Assembly: GCA_027068915.1 (NCBI GenBank)
Contig: JAMOLT010000048.1
Coordinates: 1 to 64,000 of the forward strand
DNA length: 64,000 bases
Direction of reading: 5' to 3'
Origin: Sedimenticola sp.
GTDB lineage: Bacteria > Pseudomonadota > Gammaproteobacteria > Chromatiales > Chromatiaceae
Shown here: one piece after another, positions 46,296 to 57,442 of the stretch
Position numbering within the stretch: position 1 is the first letter of the stretch
How the letters are laid out: each line of letters opens with the position of its first letter
Program-made: the position numbers and the translations under genes
The notes under the pieces: generated by a model
Told to the model about the DNA's origin: nothing
The model's input: only the letters and a program-made list of their open reading frames with translations
The model's database searches: none

Positions 46296-46566
46296 CTAGT
46301 GTGCTGCGTCGGAATTAAAGGCTCTTTCAGTGAGCCATAATGCGGCCAGATGCAAGGCGTACTCGCACAGGAAGGGCCACCCCCTTTCAAGCGAGCACAA
46401 CACCGCAGATGGCCGCATTATGGCTCACCCGAAGGGAGTCCCCCAAAAGTGCCAGGACGGTGTTGGGGTACTTGCCAAGGGAGCAACCATTGCCTGCGCA
46501 CCCCGCCTTGTCCTGGCACTTTTGGGGGGCTCTGATAGATCCTTTAATTCCGACGCAGTACACTAG
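46296..46566. mobile_element. MITE-like element with 26-bp terminal and nested inverted repeats
   Basis: The 271-bp element is bounded by CTAGTGTGCTGCGTCGGAAT... (46296-46321) and its inverse (46541-46566), identical at 25 of 26 positions. Two further hairpin arm pairs lie inside: TGAGCCATAATGCGGCCA (46331-46348) with its inverse (46410-46427), and CCCCCAAAAGTGCCAGGAC (about 46440-46458) with its inverse (about 46509-46527). There is no gene inside. CTAG at both ends may be the target duplication. The layout is that of a non-autonomous miniature transposable element. Confidence 0.75.
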
Positions 46567-46693
46567 TTCGAGGAACCGTTTGAAGAAGCGCACTTTCGGG
46601 TACGCTACAGCTATTCAACGACTTAAACCACATAACCTCCAAAACAGGTTCTGAAAAGAAGCAATGCCATTGTACTGTAACAATTCTGTAACA

Positions 46694-46728
46694 ATATCCA
46701 CAGTTTCTGTGGATAACTTTGTGCATAA
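46694..46728 (+). other. Cluster of three DnaA-box-like 9-mers
   Basis: TGTGGATAA (46708-46716) is a perfect reverse DnaA box. TGTGCATAA (46720-46728) and ATATCCACA (46694-46702) are one-mismatch boxes. The first two form a perfect palindrome, TATCCACAG-TTT-CTGTGGATA (46695-46715). It is preceded by a direct repeat CTGTAACAAT (from 46675 and 46686). Downstream lies A+T-rich DNA with a palindrome GTACAAATTTTGTAC near 46780. It lies between the MITE and an antitoxin gene. Confidence 0.6.
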
Positions 46729-46919
46729 ACTTTGGGAAGAACAGGTAAATGCCGTAAACAATGGCACGAAGATTACATTGTACAAATTTTGTACGATTTA
46801 TTTATTGTTTAGTATCATGCGGTTAGCGAAAATACGGGATTGTGGGAAAATACATGAAAAAAAAGGGAATCCGCTCCGCCCTCTTTTCTCCAGTGTGAAT
46901 AAGATATTGCGAGAATACC

Positions 46920-47342
46920 CTATTTCGCTGCTGAAACTGCTTTGGAACCACTGCAATCCCAAGCAAAGGTACAATCCAGTTCTGACAATACGGTTACCAG
47001 ACCGGTTTCGCCATCGGCCAAAATCATGGAGATGGGGGTTCTGCCCCCAAAACGCCTTTGTCCCTGATGAACCCAGCGACCAGACATCTTCGGGTTCATG
47101 GGATAAGCGGTACGCAGGGCATCTGCGATATGCAGCAGGTACTGGGAGCGACGCAGCACATCCGGATGATTGGGAAACATGGCCTTGCCATCACGAAAAG
47201 CGGCAAAATTGCGCGTTTTCACCGTATCCGGCATGGCGAGAATCTGATGCATGGTTTTGTTGTCCAGTTTCCATTGGTCCAGCAGATGCATAACCGCACG
47301 GGTGATGTCTACCATTGCCTGCCGCTGTTTGTCATCACTCAT
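46920..47342 (-). CDS. Xre/MbcA/ParS-type (DUF2384) antitoxin-like protein, orphan
   Basis: The 140-residue protein has an N-terminal helical segment followed by the DUF2384 toxin-binding pattern (RSQYLLHIADALRTAYPMNPKM...WVHQGQRRFGGRTPISMILADGETGLVTVLSELD). These proteins usually neutralise RES-domain toxins encoded next to them. No RES gene is seen nearby: the downstream DNA is non-coding and the upstream gene is unlike RES. It may be an orphan regulator or act on a partner elsewhere. Confidence 0.8.
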   Translation of the reverse strand: MSDDKQRQAMVDITRAVMHLLDQWKLDNKTMHQILAMPDTVKTRNFAAFRDGKAMFPNHPDVLRRSQYLLHIADALRTAYPMNPKMSGRWVHQGQRRFGGRTPISMILADGETGLVTVLSELDCTFAWDCSGSKAVSAAK

Positions 47343-47428
47343 CTGTCCTGCTCCACAAAGGATTGTCTCTAATAACTCAGCATTTTACTTGGTTATTGGC
47401 CGAATTACCAGTAACAGGGGAAAACCTA

Positions 47429-47866
47429 CTATTGGAAAAGGCGTCGCCACCAGCGCCGCCGGTTGTTGGGCAAGGGGCGATCCGCCTGCAAATCCACTGG
47501 CGCCGTCCGGCTCAACACCCAGCCAGGTAGTGGAGGATTTTCACTGAAACCACAGCTTACACCCAGGTTATTGGGATCATAAATCTTCACCATGGATGGG
47601 TTTTGCAAGTCATCGGCATAAACGATACCGCAATAGTCTTCATCATGCTCCCGGCGCAGAAGCTGATCCAGCTCTTCGAGAAAAACCCTGAATTCCTCTG
47701 CAGATACCACCGCGGTCGGCACCGGCTCCCCCACGGCGTATACGAACCAGCCTTCTGGAGATTCCCGCAAACGCTGCCACAACGCATCCAGGTGGTGCCA
47801 GCGCAAGGCAGAGGTAAAGCTTCCGCGAAAAGCCTGCAGATAATCGCTGTGTGCTTGCTCTTGCAT
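47429..47866 (-). CDS. Conserved hypothetical protein
   Basis: The 145-residue soluble protein has an acidic middle (LLRREHDEDYCGIVYADD) and a basic C-terminus (PNNRRRWWRRLFQ). I recognise no domain. It is divergent from purC across 38 bases and co-directional with the orphan antitoxin 86 bases downstream. The segment CGIVYADDLQNPSMVKIYDPNNLG reads like a beta-hairpin region. Confidence 0.7.
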   Translation of the reverse strand: MQEQAHSDYLQAFRGSFTSALRWHHLDALWQRLRESPEGWFVYAVGEPVPTAVVSAEEFRVFLEELDQLLRREHDEDYCGIVYADDLQNPSMVKIYDPNNLGVSCGFSENPPLPGWVLSRTAPVDLQADRPLPNNRRRWWRRLFQ

Positions 47867-47904
47867 GGGTATAATTCCTGTTTCTGCCTGTAATCGTTAT
47901 CGCT

Positions 47905-48789
47905 ATGACCGCCTTGTACCAGTCTGACCTTTCCGGCCTCGAACTCCTGAATCGCGGCAAGGTTCGTGACATCTACGCTATTGACGACCAGACCATGCTC
48001 ATCGTCACCACCGACCGGCTTTCTGCATTCGATGTCATCCTTCCCCAGCCCATTCCCGGCAAGGGAGAGGTATTGACCCGGGTATCTAGCTTCTGGTTCC
48101 GGCGCATGACCGGCATTGTTCCCAATCATCTCACAGACATCCCCCTGGAAAACGTGGTGAAAAATGCGGATGAAAGAGCCATTCTCGGGGATCGCGCCGT
48201 TGTGGTACGGCGCCTCAAACCTCTTCCGGTGGAAGCTATCGTGCGTGGCTACATCATTGGCTCGGGGTGGAAAGATTATCAGAGAACCGGCAAAATCTGT
48301 GGCATTGAACTGCCGGAAAAACTACGGTTGGCCGACAAGCTGCCAGAACCGATCTACACGCCCTCCACCAAGGCGGAGCTGGGCGCCCACGATGAAAACG
48401 TGGATTTTCAGCATACCATTGATCTCCTGGGCAGGACTTTGGCGGAGCAGATTCGTGACATCAGCCTGCAAATCTACACTGAAGCGGCCGCCTACGCCCT
48501 GGACAAGGGCATCATCATCGCCGACACCAAGTTCGAGTTTGGCCTGGATGAAGAGGGCCATCTGCACATCATCGACGAGGCACTGACCCCGGATTCCTCG
48601 CGGTTCTGGCCTGCCGACCAATACCACCCCGGCATCAGCCCACCCAGTTTCGACAAGCAATTCGTGCGTGATTACCTGGAAACCCTGGATTGGGACAAAA
48701 CCCCGCCCGGCCCGAAACTCCCCCGGGAAATCATTGAAAAAACAGCGGAAAAATATCGCGAGGCCGAGCAGTGCCTCACCGGAAGATGA
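47905..48789 (+). CDS. purC: Phosphoribosylaminoimidazole-succinocarboxamide synthase
   Basis: The 294-residue SAICAR synthase contains [12 protein letters not shown], the conserved [26 protein letters not shown] and [12 protein letters not shown], and [14 protein letters not shown], all family signatures. It joins CAIR with aspartate in purine synthesis. The length matches the longer gammaproteobacterial form. Its TGA overlaps the next ATG by four bases. Confidence 0.96.
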   Translation: MTALYQSDLSGLELLNRGKVRDIYAIDDQTMLIVTTDRLSAFDVILPQPIPGKGEVLTRVSSFWFRRMTGIVPNHLTDIPLENVVKNADERAILGDRAVVVRRLKPLPVEAIVRGYIIGSGWKDYQRTGKICGIELPEKLRLADKLPEPIYTPSTKAELGAHDENVDFQHTIDLLGRTLAEQIRDISLQIYTEAAAYALDKGIIIADTKFEFGLDEEGHLHIIDEALTPDSSRFWPADQYHPGISPPSFDKQFVRDYLETLDWDKTPPGPKLPREIIEKTAEKYREAEQCLTGR

Positions 48790-49046
48790 ACGCAAAGCAG
48801 CCGCGCATCACCCTCTACAGCACCCCCGGCTGCCACCATTGCAGGCAGTTGAAACAGTGGTTGCAACAACACCAGGTTCGCTTCATGGAAATGGACATAC
48901 AACGTAGCGGCCGCGCCTTTAAGGACTTCCAGCGCCACGGCGGCCGGAGCGTACCCCTGCTGCTGGTTGGCGAAGAAAAAATCCAAGGCTTCGACCCCAA
49001 AACCCTGCCCGCCCGGCTGCACAGGGTCGGCGTGGACTATTCATGA
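48786..49046 (+). CDS. Glutaredoxin-like thiol protein
   Basis: The 86-residue protein has the thioredoxin-fold active site CHHC ([18 protein letters not shown]) and the conserved [18 protein letters not shown] with the cis-Pro region. It resembles NrdH/glutaredoxin proteins but with an unusual CHHC rather than CPYC. It is coupled to purC upstream and srkA downstream by ATGA overlaps. Confidence 0.85.
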   Translation: MNAKQPRITLYSTPGCHHCRQLKQWLQQHQVRFMEMDIQRSGRAFKDFQRHGGRSVPLLLVGEEKIQGFDPKTLPARLHRVGVDYS

Positions 49047-50020
49047 ATCATCCCTATGAGCGCCTGTCCCCTGATTTGATCCTGGACGCCATCGAAGACG
49101 TGGGCTTCGAGGTGAACGGCAGCTTGCTGCCCCTGAACAGCTATGAGAACCGGGTGCTGCAGATCGGTCTGGAAGAGCAGACGCCGATCATCGCCAAATT
49201 CTACCGCCCCAATCGCTGGTCCGATGCCGCCATCCTGGAGGATCACCACTTCAGCCTGGAACTGGCAGAACAGGAAATTCCCGTGGTGGCACCCCTGCTG
49301 GATGAACAGCAGCAAAGCCTGTTCGAATACCAGGGCTTCCGCTTCGCCCTCTATCCCCGCCAGGGTGGACGCAGCCCCAATTTGGAAAACCCGGATCATC
49401 TGGAATGGATCGGGCGTTTTCTGGGGCGCATCCACGCAGTAGGGGCAAGCCAGCCTTTCCAGCACCGGGAAACCCTGAGCGTGGACGCCCTGGGCTGGCA
49501 ATCTCTCACCTGGCTGCGCGAATCCGGGATGCTGCCCCCGGAAATCACCAGCACTTATCTGGCGCTATGCGAGAACCTGCTGTCACAGATCGATGACATC
49601 TTCACCACCCACGGCTTTCAGCAGCTGCGGCTGCACGGTGACTGCCACCCCGGCAATATACTCTGGACAGATCAAGGGCCGCATTTTGTGGACATGGACG
49701 ATTGCCGCACCGGCCCGGCAATTCAGGATTTCTGGATGCTGCTTTCCGGCGACCGCCAGGAAATGACCCTGCAGCTCAGCGAGCTCATCGAAGGCTACCG
49801 CCTGTTCCACGATTTCGATACCCGGGAGCTGGTGTTGATCGAACCCCTGCGCAGCCTGCGCCTGATCCACTACAGCGCCTGGCTGGCCCGTCGCTGGGAC
49901 GACCCCGCATTCCCCAGGGCCTTCCCCTGGTTCAACACCGGAGCCTACTGGCAGGAACAGCTGGGCATACTGCAACAACAACAGGAACTCCTCAGCCAGC
50001 CTGCCCTCACACTGTTCTGA
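49043..50020 (+). CDS. srkA: Stress response kinase A (YihE-type)
   Basis: The 325-residue protein has the SrkA/YihE aminoglycoside-phosphotransferase-like kinase fold. It starts YERLSPDLILDAIEDVGFEVNG, with SYENRVLQIGLE and a C-lobe LRLHGDCHPGNILWTDQGPHFVDMDDC containing catalytic D and the metal-binding DMDD. It is a Ser/Thr kinase linked to envelope stress. E. coli has it beside dsbA; here it is linked to a glutaredoxin, another redox gene. Confidence 0.93.
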   Translation: MNHPYERLSPDLILDAIEDVGFEVNGSLLPLNSYENRVLQIGLEEQTPIIAKFYRPNRWSDAAILEDHHFSLELAEQEIPVVAPLLDEQQQSLFEYQGFRFALYPRQGGRSPNLENPDHLEWIGRFLGRIHAVGASQPFQHRETLSVDALGWQSLTWLRESGMLPPEITSTYLALCENLLSQIDDIFTTHGFQQLRLHGDCHPGNILWTDQGPHFVDMDDCRTGPAIQDFWMLLSGDRQEMTLQLSELIEGYRLFHDFDTRELVLIEPLRSLRLIHYSAWLARRWDDPAFPRAFPWFNTGAYWQEQLGILQQQQELLSQPALTLF

Positions 50021-50047
50021 TACCAAACTGTCTGCTTTATTAAGGCT

Positions 50048-50078
50048 CACAAAAAAGGCGCCGAAGCGCCTTTTTGTG
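50048..50078. terminator. Bidirectional rho-independent terminator
   Basis: CACAAAAAAGGCGC and GCGCCTTTTTGTG pair around a short loop, with A and T runs on both sides, so it works on either strand. It lies between srkA (+) and the convergent fba (-). Confidence 0.88.
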
Positions 50079-50095
50079 TCATTGCCCGGTATACA

Positions 50096-51160
50096 TCAGC
50101 TGACGTTTGGATCCAACGAACCAGACTCGTAACGCTTGTACATCTCCTCCAGGGAAACAGGCTTGATCTTGGAAGCATGCCCGGCGCAACCGAAGGCTTC
50201 ATAACGGGCCTTGCAGATGTCCTTCATGGCTTCGGTGGAAGCCTTGAGAAACTTGCGCGGGTCGAAGTTGGAAGGATTCTCATGCAGATGACGGCGCACC
50301 GCACCGGTAGAGGCCATGCGCAAATCGGTATCGATATTGACCTTGCGCACGCCGTTCTTGATGCCTTCGACGATTTCTTCCACGGGCACGCCATAGGTCT
50401 CGCCCATATCGCCGCCAAATTCGTTGATGATCTTCAGCCACTCCTGGGGCACGGAAGAGGAACCGTGCATGACCAGATGGGTGTTGGGCAACCGCTCATG
50501 AATTTCACGGATGCGGTCGATGCGCAGCACTTCGCCGGTGGGTGGCTTGGTGAACTTGTAGGCGCCATGAGAGGTGCCAATGGCGATGGCCAGGGCGTCC
50601 ACGCCGGTCTTTTTCACGAAATCTGCGGCTTCGTTGGGATCGGTGAGCAGCTGCTCCACGTCCAGCTTGTCATCAGAACCATGGCCATCTTCCTCGCCCA
50701 TCATGCCGGTTTCCAGGGAACCCAGGCAGCCCAGCTCACCTTCCACGGATACGCCGCCGGCGTGCGCCATGTCCACCACGGTTTTGGTGGTGTTGACGTT
50801 GTATTCGAAACTGGAAGGGGTTTTCATGTCCGCCATCAGGGAGCCGTCCATCATTACTGAGCTGAACCCAGACTGGATGGAACGCAGGCACACAGCAGGC
50901 TCGGAACCATGATCCTGATGCATGACGATGGGAATGTGCGGGTACATTTCGATAGCCGCCGTAATCAGGTGGCGCAGGAAAGGTTCACCCGCATAGGAAC
51001 GGGCGCCGGCAGAACCCTGCATGATAACGGGGCTGTCCAGTTCATCGGCAGCCTGCATGATGGCATGCACCTGCTCCATGTTGTTGACGTTGAATGCAGG
51101 CATGCCGAAGTCGTTTTCAGCAGCATAGTCCAGTAGTTGACGCATGGAAATAAGAGCCAT
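50096..51160 (-). CDS. fba: Class II fructose-bisphosphate aldolase
   Basis: The 354-residue zinc aldolase of the CbbA type contains [17 protein letters not shown] with the metal-binding histidines, [17 protein letters not shown], and [13 protein letters not shown]. It cleaves or forms fructose-1,6-bisphosphate in glycolysis and the Calvin cycle. It is last in the tkt-gapA-pgk-pyk-fba cluster. Strong SD GGAGAG. Confidence 0.96.
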   Translation of the reverse strand: MALISMRQLLDYAAENDFGMPAFNVNNMEQVHAIMQAADELDSPVIMQGSAGARSYAGEPFLRHLITAAIEMYPHIPIVMHQDHGSEPAVCLRSIQSGFSSVMMDGSLMADMKTPSSFEYNVNTTKTVVDMAHAGGVSVEGELGCLGSLETGMMGEEDGHGSDDKLDVEQLLTDPNEAADFVKKTGVDALAIAIGTSHGAYKFTKPPTGEVLRIDRIREIHERLPNTHLVMHGSSSVPQEWLKIINEFGGDMGETYGVPVEEIVEGIKNGVRKVNIDTDLRMASTGAVRRHLHENPSNFDPRKFLKASTEAMKDICKARYEAFGCAGHASKIKPVSLEEMYKRYESGSLDPNVS

Positions 51161-51196
51161 GATTCTCTCCTTTTCGGGTTATTTTAAACTTGGGAT

Positions 51197-52645
51197 TCAG
51201 TCGCTTTCGGGAATATACAGATCCCCGACGCGTACAATTTTCATTACATTGGTGCCGCCTTCCTTACCGGAAAGGTCGCCTTTGGTGATGATCACCAGGT
51301 CACCATCACGCACCGCGCCACGGCGGCGCAATTCCTCGATCACTTCCACATTGGCCATTTGGGAGTTGTAGCCGGTGACATCGAAGCTTACCGGATATAC
51401 GCCCCGATAAAGCGTCACTTTACGGCGCGTGGCCACATGGGGGGTCAAGGCGTAGATAGGAATGCCGGAAGAAATCCGTGACATCCATTTGGCCGTGGAA
51501 CCGGATTCCGTAAGGGAGGCAATCGCCTTCACGCCCAGGTGGTTGGCTGTGTACATGGATGCCATGGCAATGGATTCATCGATACGCCCGAATACACTAT
51601 GCAGACGGTGATCGGACATGCGGGTGGCTGCCTGTTTCTCGGCCTCGGTACAAACCCGCACCATGGCTTCCACCGCCTTTGCAGGATACTTGCCGGCTGC
51701 CGTCTCGGCGGACAGCATGACCGCATCAGTGCCATCGATGACCGCGTTAGCCACATCGAAAACTTCTGCCCGCGTGGGAATGGGGCTTTCGATCATGGAC
51801 TGCATCATCTGCGTCGCGGTAATCACCACGCAGTTCAGGGAACGCGCCTTGCTGATGAGCATCTTCTGCACGGCGGGCAGCTCGGCATCACCGATTTCCA
51901 CGCCCAAATCACCCCGCGCCACCATGATGGAATCGGAAGCGTCGATGATATCCTCGATGGCGTCCAGGGCTTCCGCCCGCTCTATCTTGGAAATGATGCC
52001 ACCCTTGCCACCGGCTTCCGTCAGGAGCCTGCGCGCCACATGGACATCATCCGCCGTGCGCACGAAAGACACGGCGATATAATCCGCCTCGATACTGGCG
52101 GCGAACTTGATGTCCTCCTTGTCCTTCTTCGTCAGCGCAGGTGCGGACAGGCCGCCCCCCTGTTTGTTGATGCCTTTCTTGTCGGAAAGCGGGCCACCCA
52201 CGGTAACCTTGCAGCGCACTTCGGCATCAATAACCTCGTCCACCCAGAGCACGATCTGGCCATCGTCCAGCAACAGGGTATCTCCCCGGGAAACCTCTTC
52301 CGGCAATGCCTTGTAGGTAACGCTGACCCGCTCCAGGTTACCGCCTTTCTTGCCCAGCGCCGTGTCCAGAATAAAGCGGTCGCCCTCTTCAAGGCGTATC
52401 GGACCGTCCTTGAAAGAACCGATACGAATCTTCGGCCCCTGCAAGTCCACCAGCACACCCACCTGCCTGCCAGAGGCCCGGCAGCGGTTACGGATGCGTT
52501 CTGCTCTTTCCGCATGTTCCGCGTGGGTGCCATGCGACAGATTCAGACGCACCACGTCCACACCAGCGGCAATTACCTCGTCCAGCACCTTGGGATCATC
52601 CGTGGCGGGTCCCAGCGTGGCTACAATTTTTGTACGTCTTGGCAT
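51197..52645 (-). CDS. pyk: Pyruvate kinase
   Basis: The 482-residue protein begins MPRRTKIVATLGPATDDPKV and contains the pyruvate kinase signature ISKIERAEALDAI and MVARGDLGVEIG. It converts phosphoenolpyruvate to pyruvate. It lies between pgk and fba on the same strand. Confidence 0.96.
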   Translation of the reverse strand: MPRRTKIVATLGPATDDPKVLDEVIAAGVDVVRLNLSHGTHAEHAERAERIRNRCRASGRQVGVLVDLQGPKIRIGSFKDGPIRLEEGDRFILDTALGKKGGNLERVSVTYKALPEEVSRGDTLLLDDGQIVLWVDEVIDAEVRCKVTVGGPLSDKKGINKQGGGLSAPALTKKDKEDIKFAASIEADYIAVSFVRTADDVHVARRLLTEAGGKGGIISKIERAEALDAIEDIIDASDSIMVARGDLGVEIGDAELPAVQKMLISKARSLNCVVITATQMMQSMIESPIPTRAEVFDVANAVIDGTDAVMLSAETAAGKYPAKAVEAMVRVCTEAEKQAATRMSDHRLHSVFGRIDESIAMASMYTANHLGVKAIASLTESGSTAKWMSRISSGIPIYALTPHVATRRKVTLYRGVYPVSFDVTGYNSQMANVEVIEELRRRGAVRDGDLVIITKGDLSGKEGGTNVMKIVRVGDLYIPESD

Positions 52646-52702
52646 AAATACTCTCAGTCAATACAGCATCGGCCACAGCACTGTGCAGCCGATAAGGATA
52701 AA

Positions 52703-53884
52703 TCAGGATTTGGCACGCTCTTCCAGCATGGCAACCGCAGGCAGCTTCTTTCCTTCCAGAAACTCGAGAAACGCACCACCACCTGTAGAGATATAGGATA
52801 CACGATCTGCAATACCATATTTATCTACCGCAGCCAGTGTGTCTCCACCACCGGCAATAGAAAATGCGCTGGATTCGGCAATCGCCAGACCCAGAACTCT
52901 GGTTCCTTCACCGAACTGGTCAAATTCAAACACGCCAACCGGGCCATTCCAGACAATAGTGCCGGCAACTTTCATGATTTCGCCGAACCTGGCGGCAGTT
53001 TCCGGGCCAATATCGAAAATCATGTCGTCATCTTCGACTTCATCCACTTTCTTCACTGTCGCCTCCGCATCTTCAGAGAACTCCTTGCCGACCACCACAT
53101 CTGTGGGAACAGGAATTTCACCACCCTTTGCTCTGGCAGCCTCCATCAAGCGTTTGGCCTCTTCGACCAGATCAGCTTCATACAATGATTTTCCTACGTT
53201 GTAGCCAGCTGCCGCGATAAAGGTGTTGGCGATGCCGCCACCGGGAATCAGCTGATCCACCACCTTGGAGAGGCTTTCCAGCACAGTAAGCTTGGTGGAC
53301 ACCTTGGAGCCGCCGACGATGGCCGCCATGGGGCGCTTGGGATTGTCCAGCGCTTTGCCCAGTGCTTCCAGCTCCCCCGCCAGCAACGGTCCGGCGCATG
53401 CCATCGGCGCATAGACGCCAGCGCCATGAGTGGACGCCTGGGCACGGTGGGCGGTGCCAAAGGCATCCATCACATACACATCGCACAAGGATGCATATTT
53501 TTTCGCCAGCGCTTCATCATTGGCTTTTTCGCCCTTGTTAAAACGCACGTTCTCCAGCAAGACCACCTGGCCGTTGTCCAGCATCGGCGCGTTTTCCAGA
53601 TAATCCGTTACCAGCCGCACTTCCTGTCCCAGGGCGTCACTCAGGTAGTCCGCCACCGGCTTGAGGGAAAACTCCGCCGTGGGCTCGCCTTCCGTAGGCC
53701 GGCCAAGGTGCGACATGAGCATGACTTTGGCGCCCTGCTCGATACAACGCTGGATGGTGGGAATGGAGGCGCGGATACGCTTGTCGGAAGCGACCTTGCC
53801 GTCTTTAATCGGAACATTGAGATCCTGGCGGATAAGCACACGCTTACCGGCCAGATCGAGATCGGTCATCTTGATCACAGACAT
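52703..53884 (-). CDS. pgk: Phosphoglycerate kinase
   Basis: The 393-residue protein begins [20 protein letters not shown]; its RQDLNVP and GGGIANTF segments and the C-terminal [15 protein letters not shown] match Pgk. The start at 53884 has AGGAG upstream; the frame is open further upstream through a 12-bp hairpin, which is not part of the gene. It is downstream of gapA in the carbon-metabolism cluster. Confidence 0.95.
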   Translation of the reverse strand: MSVIKMTDLDLAGKRVLIRQDLNVPIKDGKVASDKRIRASIPTIQRCIEQGAKVMLMSHLGRPTEGEPTAEFSLKPVADYLSDALGQEVRLVTDYLENAPMLDNGQVVLLENVRFNKGEKANDEALAKKYASLCDVYVMDAFGTAHRAQASTHGAGVYAPMACAGPLLAGELEALGKALDNPKRPMAAIVGGSKVSTKLTVLESLSKVVDQLIPGGGIANTFIAAAGYNVGKSLYEADLVEEAKRLMEAARAKGGEIPVPTDVVVGKEFSEDAEATVKKVDEVEDDDMIFDIGPETAARFGEIMKVAGTIVWNGPVGVFEFDQFGEGTRVLGLAIAESSAFSIAGGGDTLAAVDKYGIADRVSYISTGGGAFLEFLEGKKLPAVAMLEERAKS

Positions 53885-53921
53885 GCTGACATCTCCTGCT
53901 GGAATGTTGAATTTCAGAATA

Positions 53922-53949
53922 TTTTGCAAAACCCCAAGGTTTTGCAAAA
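53922..53949 (-). promoter_or_regulatory. Perfect 12-bp hairpin between gapA and pgk
   Basis: TTTTGCAAAACC (53922-53933) and GGTTTTGCAAAA (53938-53949) pair over 12 bases around a 4-base loop. Each arm is itself palindromic. It lies in the 170-base gapA-pgk gap of the presumed common transcript and is not followed by a T run. An mRNA-stability or processing element, or an operator, is more likely than a terminator. Confidence 0.55.
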
Positions 53950-54054
53950 CAGACTGGCATGCGCCACAACGGCCATCCCCGGCCTCTCGCGGCATACCCC
54001 CCTACATGGGCATAAAAACACAGGGTGGAAACCATTCCACCCTGCGAATACTGC

Positions 54055-55059
<1,005 letters not shown>

Positions 55060-55122
55060 TTATCTCCAATTCTCCAGAAAAATACCAACGGGCGCCCTCC
55101 TTGGAGGCAAGGCGCCGGAACA

Positions 55123-57114
55123 TTACATTACGCCTTTTACCGCGCTCACAACGTGATCAACGGTGAAGCCGAAGTGTGGGAACAGCTCATTTGCAGGCGC
55201 GGACTCCCCAAAGCGATCAATGCCGATCACCCGGCCGGTGCCTACATATTTGTACCAGAAGTCGGTAACACCGGCTTCGACCGCCACCCGGGCAGTAACG
55301 GCGGAAGGCAGTACGGATTCCTTGTATTCCTCATCCTGCTCATCGAAAACCTCGGTGCAGGGCATGGAAACCACGCGGATCTTCTTGCCTTCTTCCGTAA
55401 GCTGCTTGGCAGCGTCCATGGCCAGGGCGACCTCGGATCCGGTAGCGATGATGATGGCATCAGGCGTGCCGTCACAGTCCTGCAGGATATAGCCGCCATG
55501 GGCGATGAGGGACAGCTGGTCATCGGAACGCACCTGGTGGGGCAGGCCCTGACGGGAGAAGATCAGGCAGGAAGGCCCGCTCTTCTTCTCGATGGCGCAC
55601 TTCCAGGCCACTGCTGTCTCCACCGCATCACAAGGACGCCAGGTGCTCATGTTGGGAATCAGGCGCAGGGTGGAAATCTGCTCGATGGGCTGGTGAGTCG
55701 GGCCGTCTTCCCCCAGACCAATGGAGTCATGGGTATAGACAAACAGGCTGCGGATACCCATCAATGCCGCCATGCGCAGGGCGTTACGCGCATATTCGGA
55801 AAACATCAGGAAGGTGCCACCGAAAGGAATGAAGCCGCCATGCAGGGTCACGCCGTTCATGATGGCGGACATGCCGAATTCCCGTACGCCATAGGAAATA
55901 TAGTTTCCGTCAGCCACGGTGTCGGTAATGGTTTTTGCATCCGGCCAGGAGGTCAGATTGGATGGCGTCAGGTCGGCGGAACCACCCAGGAATTCGGGCA
56001 GGGCTGCTGCATAGGCGGTAATCGACTTCTGGGAAGCCTGGCGGGTGGCCGGGCTGGCGGCCGCCTCGTCCGTTGCCTTGATAAAATCATCCGCCACCTG
56101 CTGCCAGTTATCCGGCAAGTCGCCATTCATGCGGCGCTCGAACTCGGCAGCCAACTCAGGGTGGGCAGCCTTGTAGGCAGCAAATTTCTCGTTCCAGCTA
56201 TCTTCGGCAGCCTTACCCTTTTCTTTCGCATCCCAGCCGGCATAGATTTCATCGGGAACCTCAAATGGCGCATAGGGCCAGCCCAGGTTTTCGCGGGTTG
56301 CCTGGATCTCTTCGTCACCCAAGGGGGCGCCGTGGCAATCATGGGAGCCACAAAGGTTGGGAGAGCCATAACCGATGACGGTCTTGCAGCAAACCAGGGT
56401 GGGCTTGTTGTTCACGGACTTGGCTTCACGAATGGCCTTGTCGATGGCTTCGGCATCATGGCCATCCACATCGCGGATAACATGCCAACCATAGGCCTCA
56501 AAGCGCTTGGGTGTGTCATCACGGAACCAGCCTTCGGTATGGCCATCAATGGAAATACCATTGTCATCCCAGAACGCGATCAACTTGCCCAGGCCCCAGA
56601 CACCGGCCAGAGAGCAGCTTTCGTGGGAGATGCCTTCCATCATGCAGCCGTCACCCAGGAAGGTGTAGGTGTAGTGGTCAACGATATGGTGGCCTTCACG
56701 ATTGAATTGGGCCGCCAGGGTGCGCTCGGCGAGCGCCATGCCGATGGCATTGGTAATGCCCTGCCCCAAGGGGCCGGTAGTGGTCTCCACCCCGGGGGTG
56801 TAGCCATACTCCGGATGACCGGGTGTTTTGGAATGCAGTTTGCGGAAGTCTTTCAGGTCATCAATGCTCAAATCATAACCGGTCAGGTGCAACAGGGAAT
56901 AGATCAACATGGAACCATGGCCGTTGGACAGTACGAAACGATCACGATCCGCCCATGCGGGGTCGGAAGGGTTGTGTTTCATGTGGCCGTTCCACAATAC
57001 TTCGGCGATATCCGCCATACCCATGGGTGCACCGGGGTGGCCGGAGTTTGCTTTTTGAACAGCATCCATACTCAGAGCACGGATAGCATTGGCAAGATCT
57101 TTACGCGAGGACAT
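55123..57114 (-). CDS. tkt: Transketolase
   Basis: The 663-residue thiamine-diphosphate enzyme contains [38 protein letters not shown] and the phosphate-binding [13 protein letters not shown]. It moves two-carbon units in the pentose-phosphate and Calvin pathways. It is first in the cluster of tkt, gapA, pgk, pyk and fba, all on the minus strand, and has GGAGG before its ATG. Confidence 0.96.
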   Translation of the reverse strand: MSSRKDLANAIRALSMDAVQKANSGHPGAPMGMADIAEVLWNGHMKHNPSDPAWADRDRFVLSNGHGSMLIYSLLHLTGYDLSIDDLKDFRKLHSKTPGHPEYGYTPGVETTTGPLGQGITNAIGMALAERTLAAQFNREGHHIVDHYTYTFLGDGCMMEGISHESCSLAGVWGLGKLIAFWDDNGISIDGHTEGWFRDDTPKRFEAYGWHVIRDVDGHDAEAIDKAIREAKSVNNKPTLVCCKTVIGYGSPNLCGSHDCHGAPLGDEEIQATRENLGWPYAPFEVPDEIYAGWDAKEKGKAAEDSWNEKFAAYKAAHPELAAEFERRMNGDLPDNWQQVADDFIKATDEAAASPATRQASQKSITAYAAALPEFLGGSADLTPSNLTSWPDAKTITDTVADGNYISYGVREFGMSAIMNGVTLHGGFIPFGGTFLMFSEYARNALRMAALMGIRSLFVYTHDSIGLGEDGPTHQPIEQISTLRLIPNMSTWRPCDAVETAVAWKCAIEKKSGPSCLIFSRQGLPHQVRSDDQLSLIAHGGYILQDCDGTPDAIIIATGSEVALAMDAAKQLTEEGKKIRVVSMPCTEVFDEQDEEYKESVLPSAVTARVAVEAGVTDFWYKYVGTGRVIGIDRFGESAPANELFPHFGFTVDHVVSAVKGVM

Positions 57115-57291
57115 AAGCCCCTCCCTAATGATTTCAAGCTGATAGAAAACCCTTCCCCTCCAAACAACAAATCTGGAAGGATGGATTCAGAACACACGGG
57201 GACTTGCCTAACCGCCCCCTAATAAAATAAATACCGGATACCCAGAAAAAACGCTGTGCCCGCCACTGGCCGACAGGCACTGGCGCTTCTA

Positions 57292-57320
57292 AATATACCC
57301 GTAATCCATAATTTGACCAA
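57292..57320 (-). promoter_or_regulatory. Putative promoter of the tkt-gapA-pgk cluster
   Basis: On the minus strand TTGGTC (57320-57315) and TATATT (57297-57292) are 17 bases apart. The -10 matches consensus at five of six positions, the -35 at three. A GGCC-rich inverted repeat (CCCTGGCC...GGCCGGGG, about 57327-57346) lies just upstream and could bind a regulator. The rest of the 328-base gap before tkt holds nothing recognisable. Confidence 0.45.
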
Positions 57321-57442
57321 TAACTCCCCTGGCCACGAGGCCGGGGCCAAAAATAGCACAATTCAGAACGCCAGGAGGCATTCTTCAGCGACCGGAGCAA
57401 GCAAACTCCATTACGCATAAAAAAGACTTTGATCGCAGGCAG

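Noticed and set aside
46695-46715. Rho-independent terminator
   Set aside because: The palindrome TATCCACAG-TTT-CTGTGGATA has no following T run; it matches paired DnaA boxes better.
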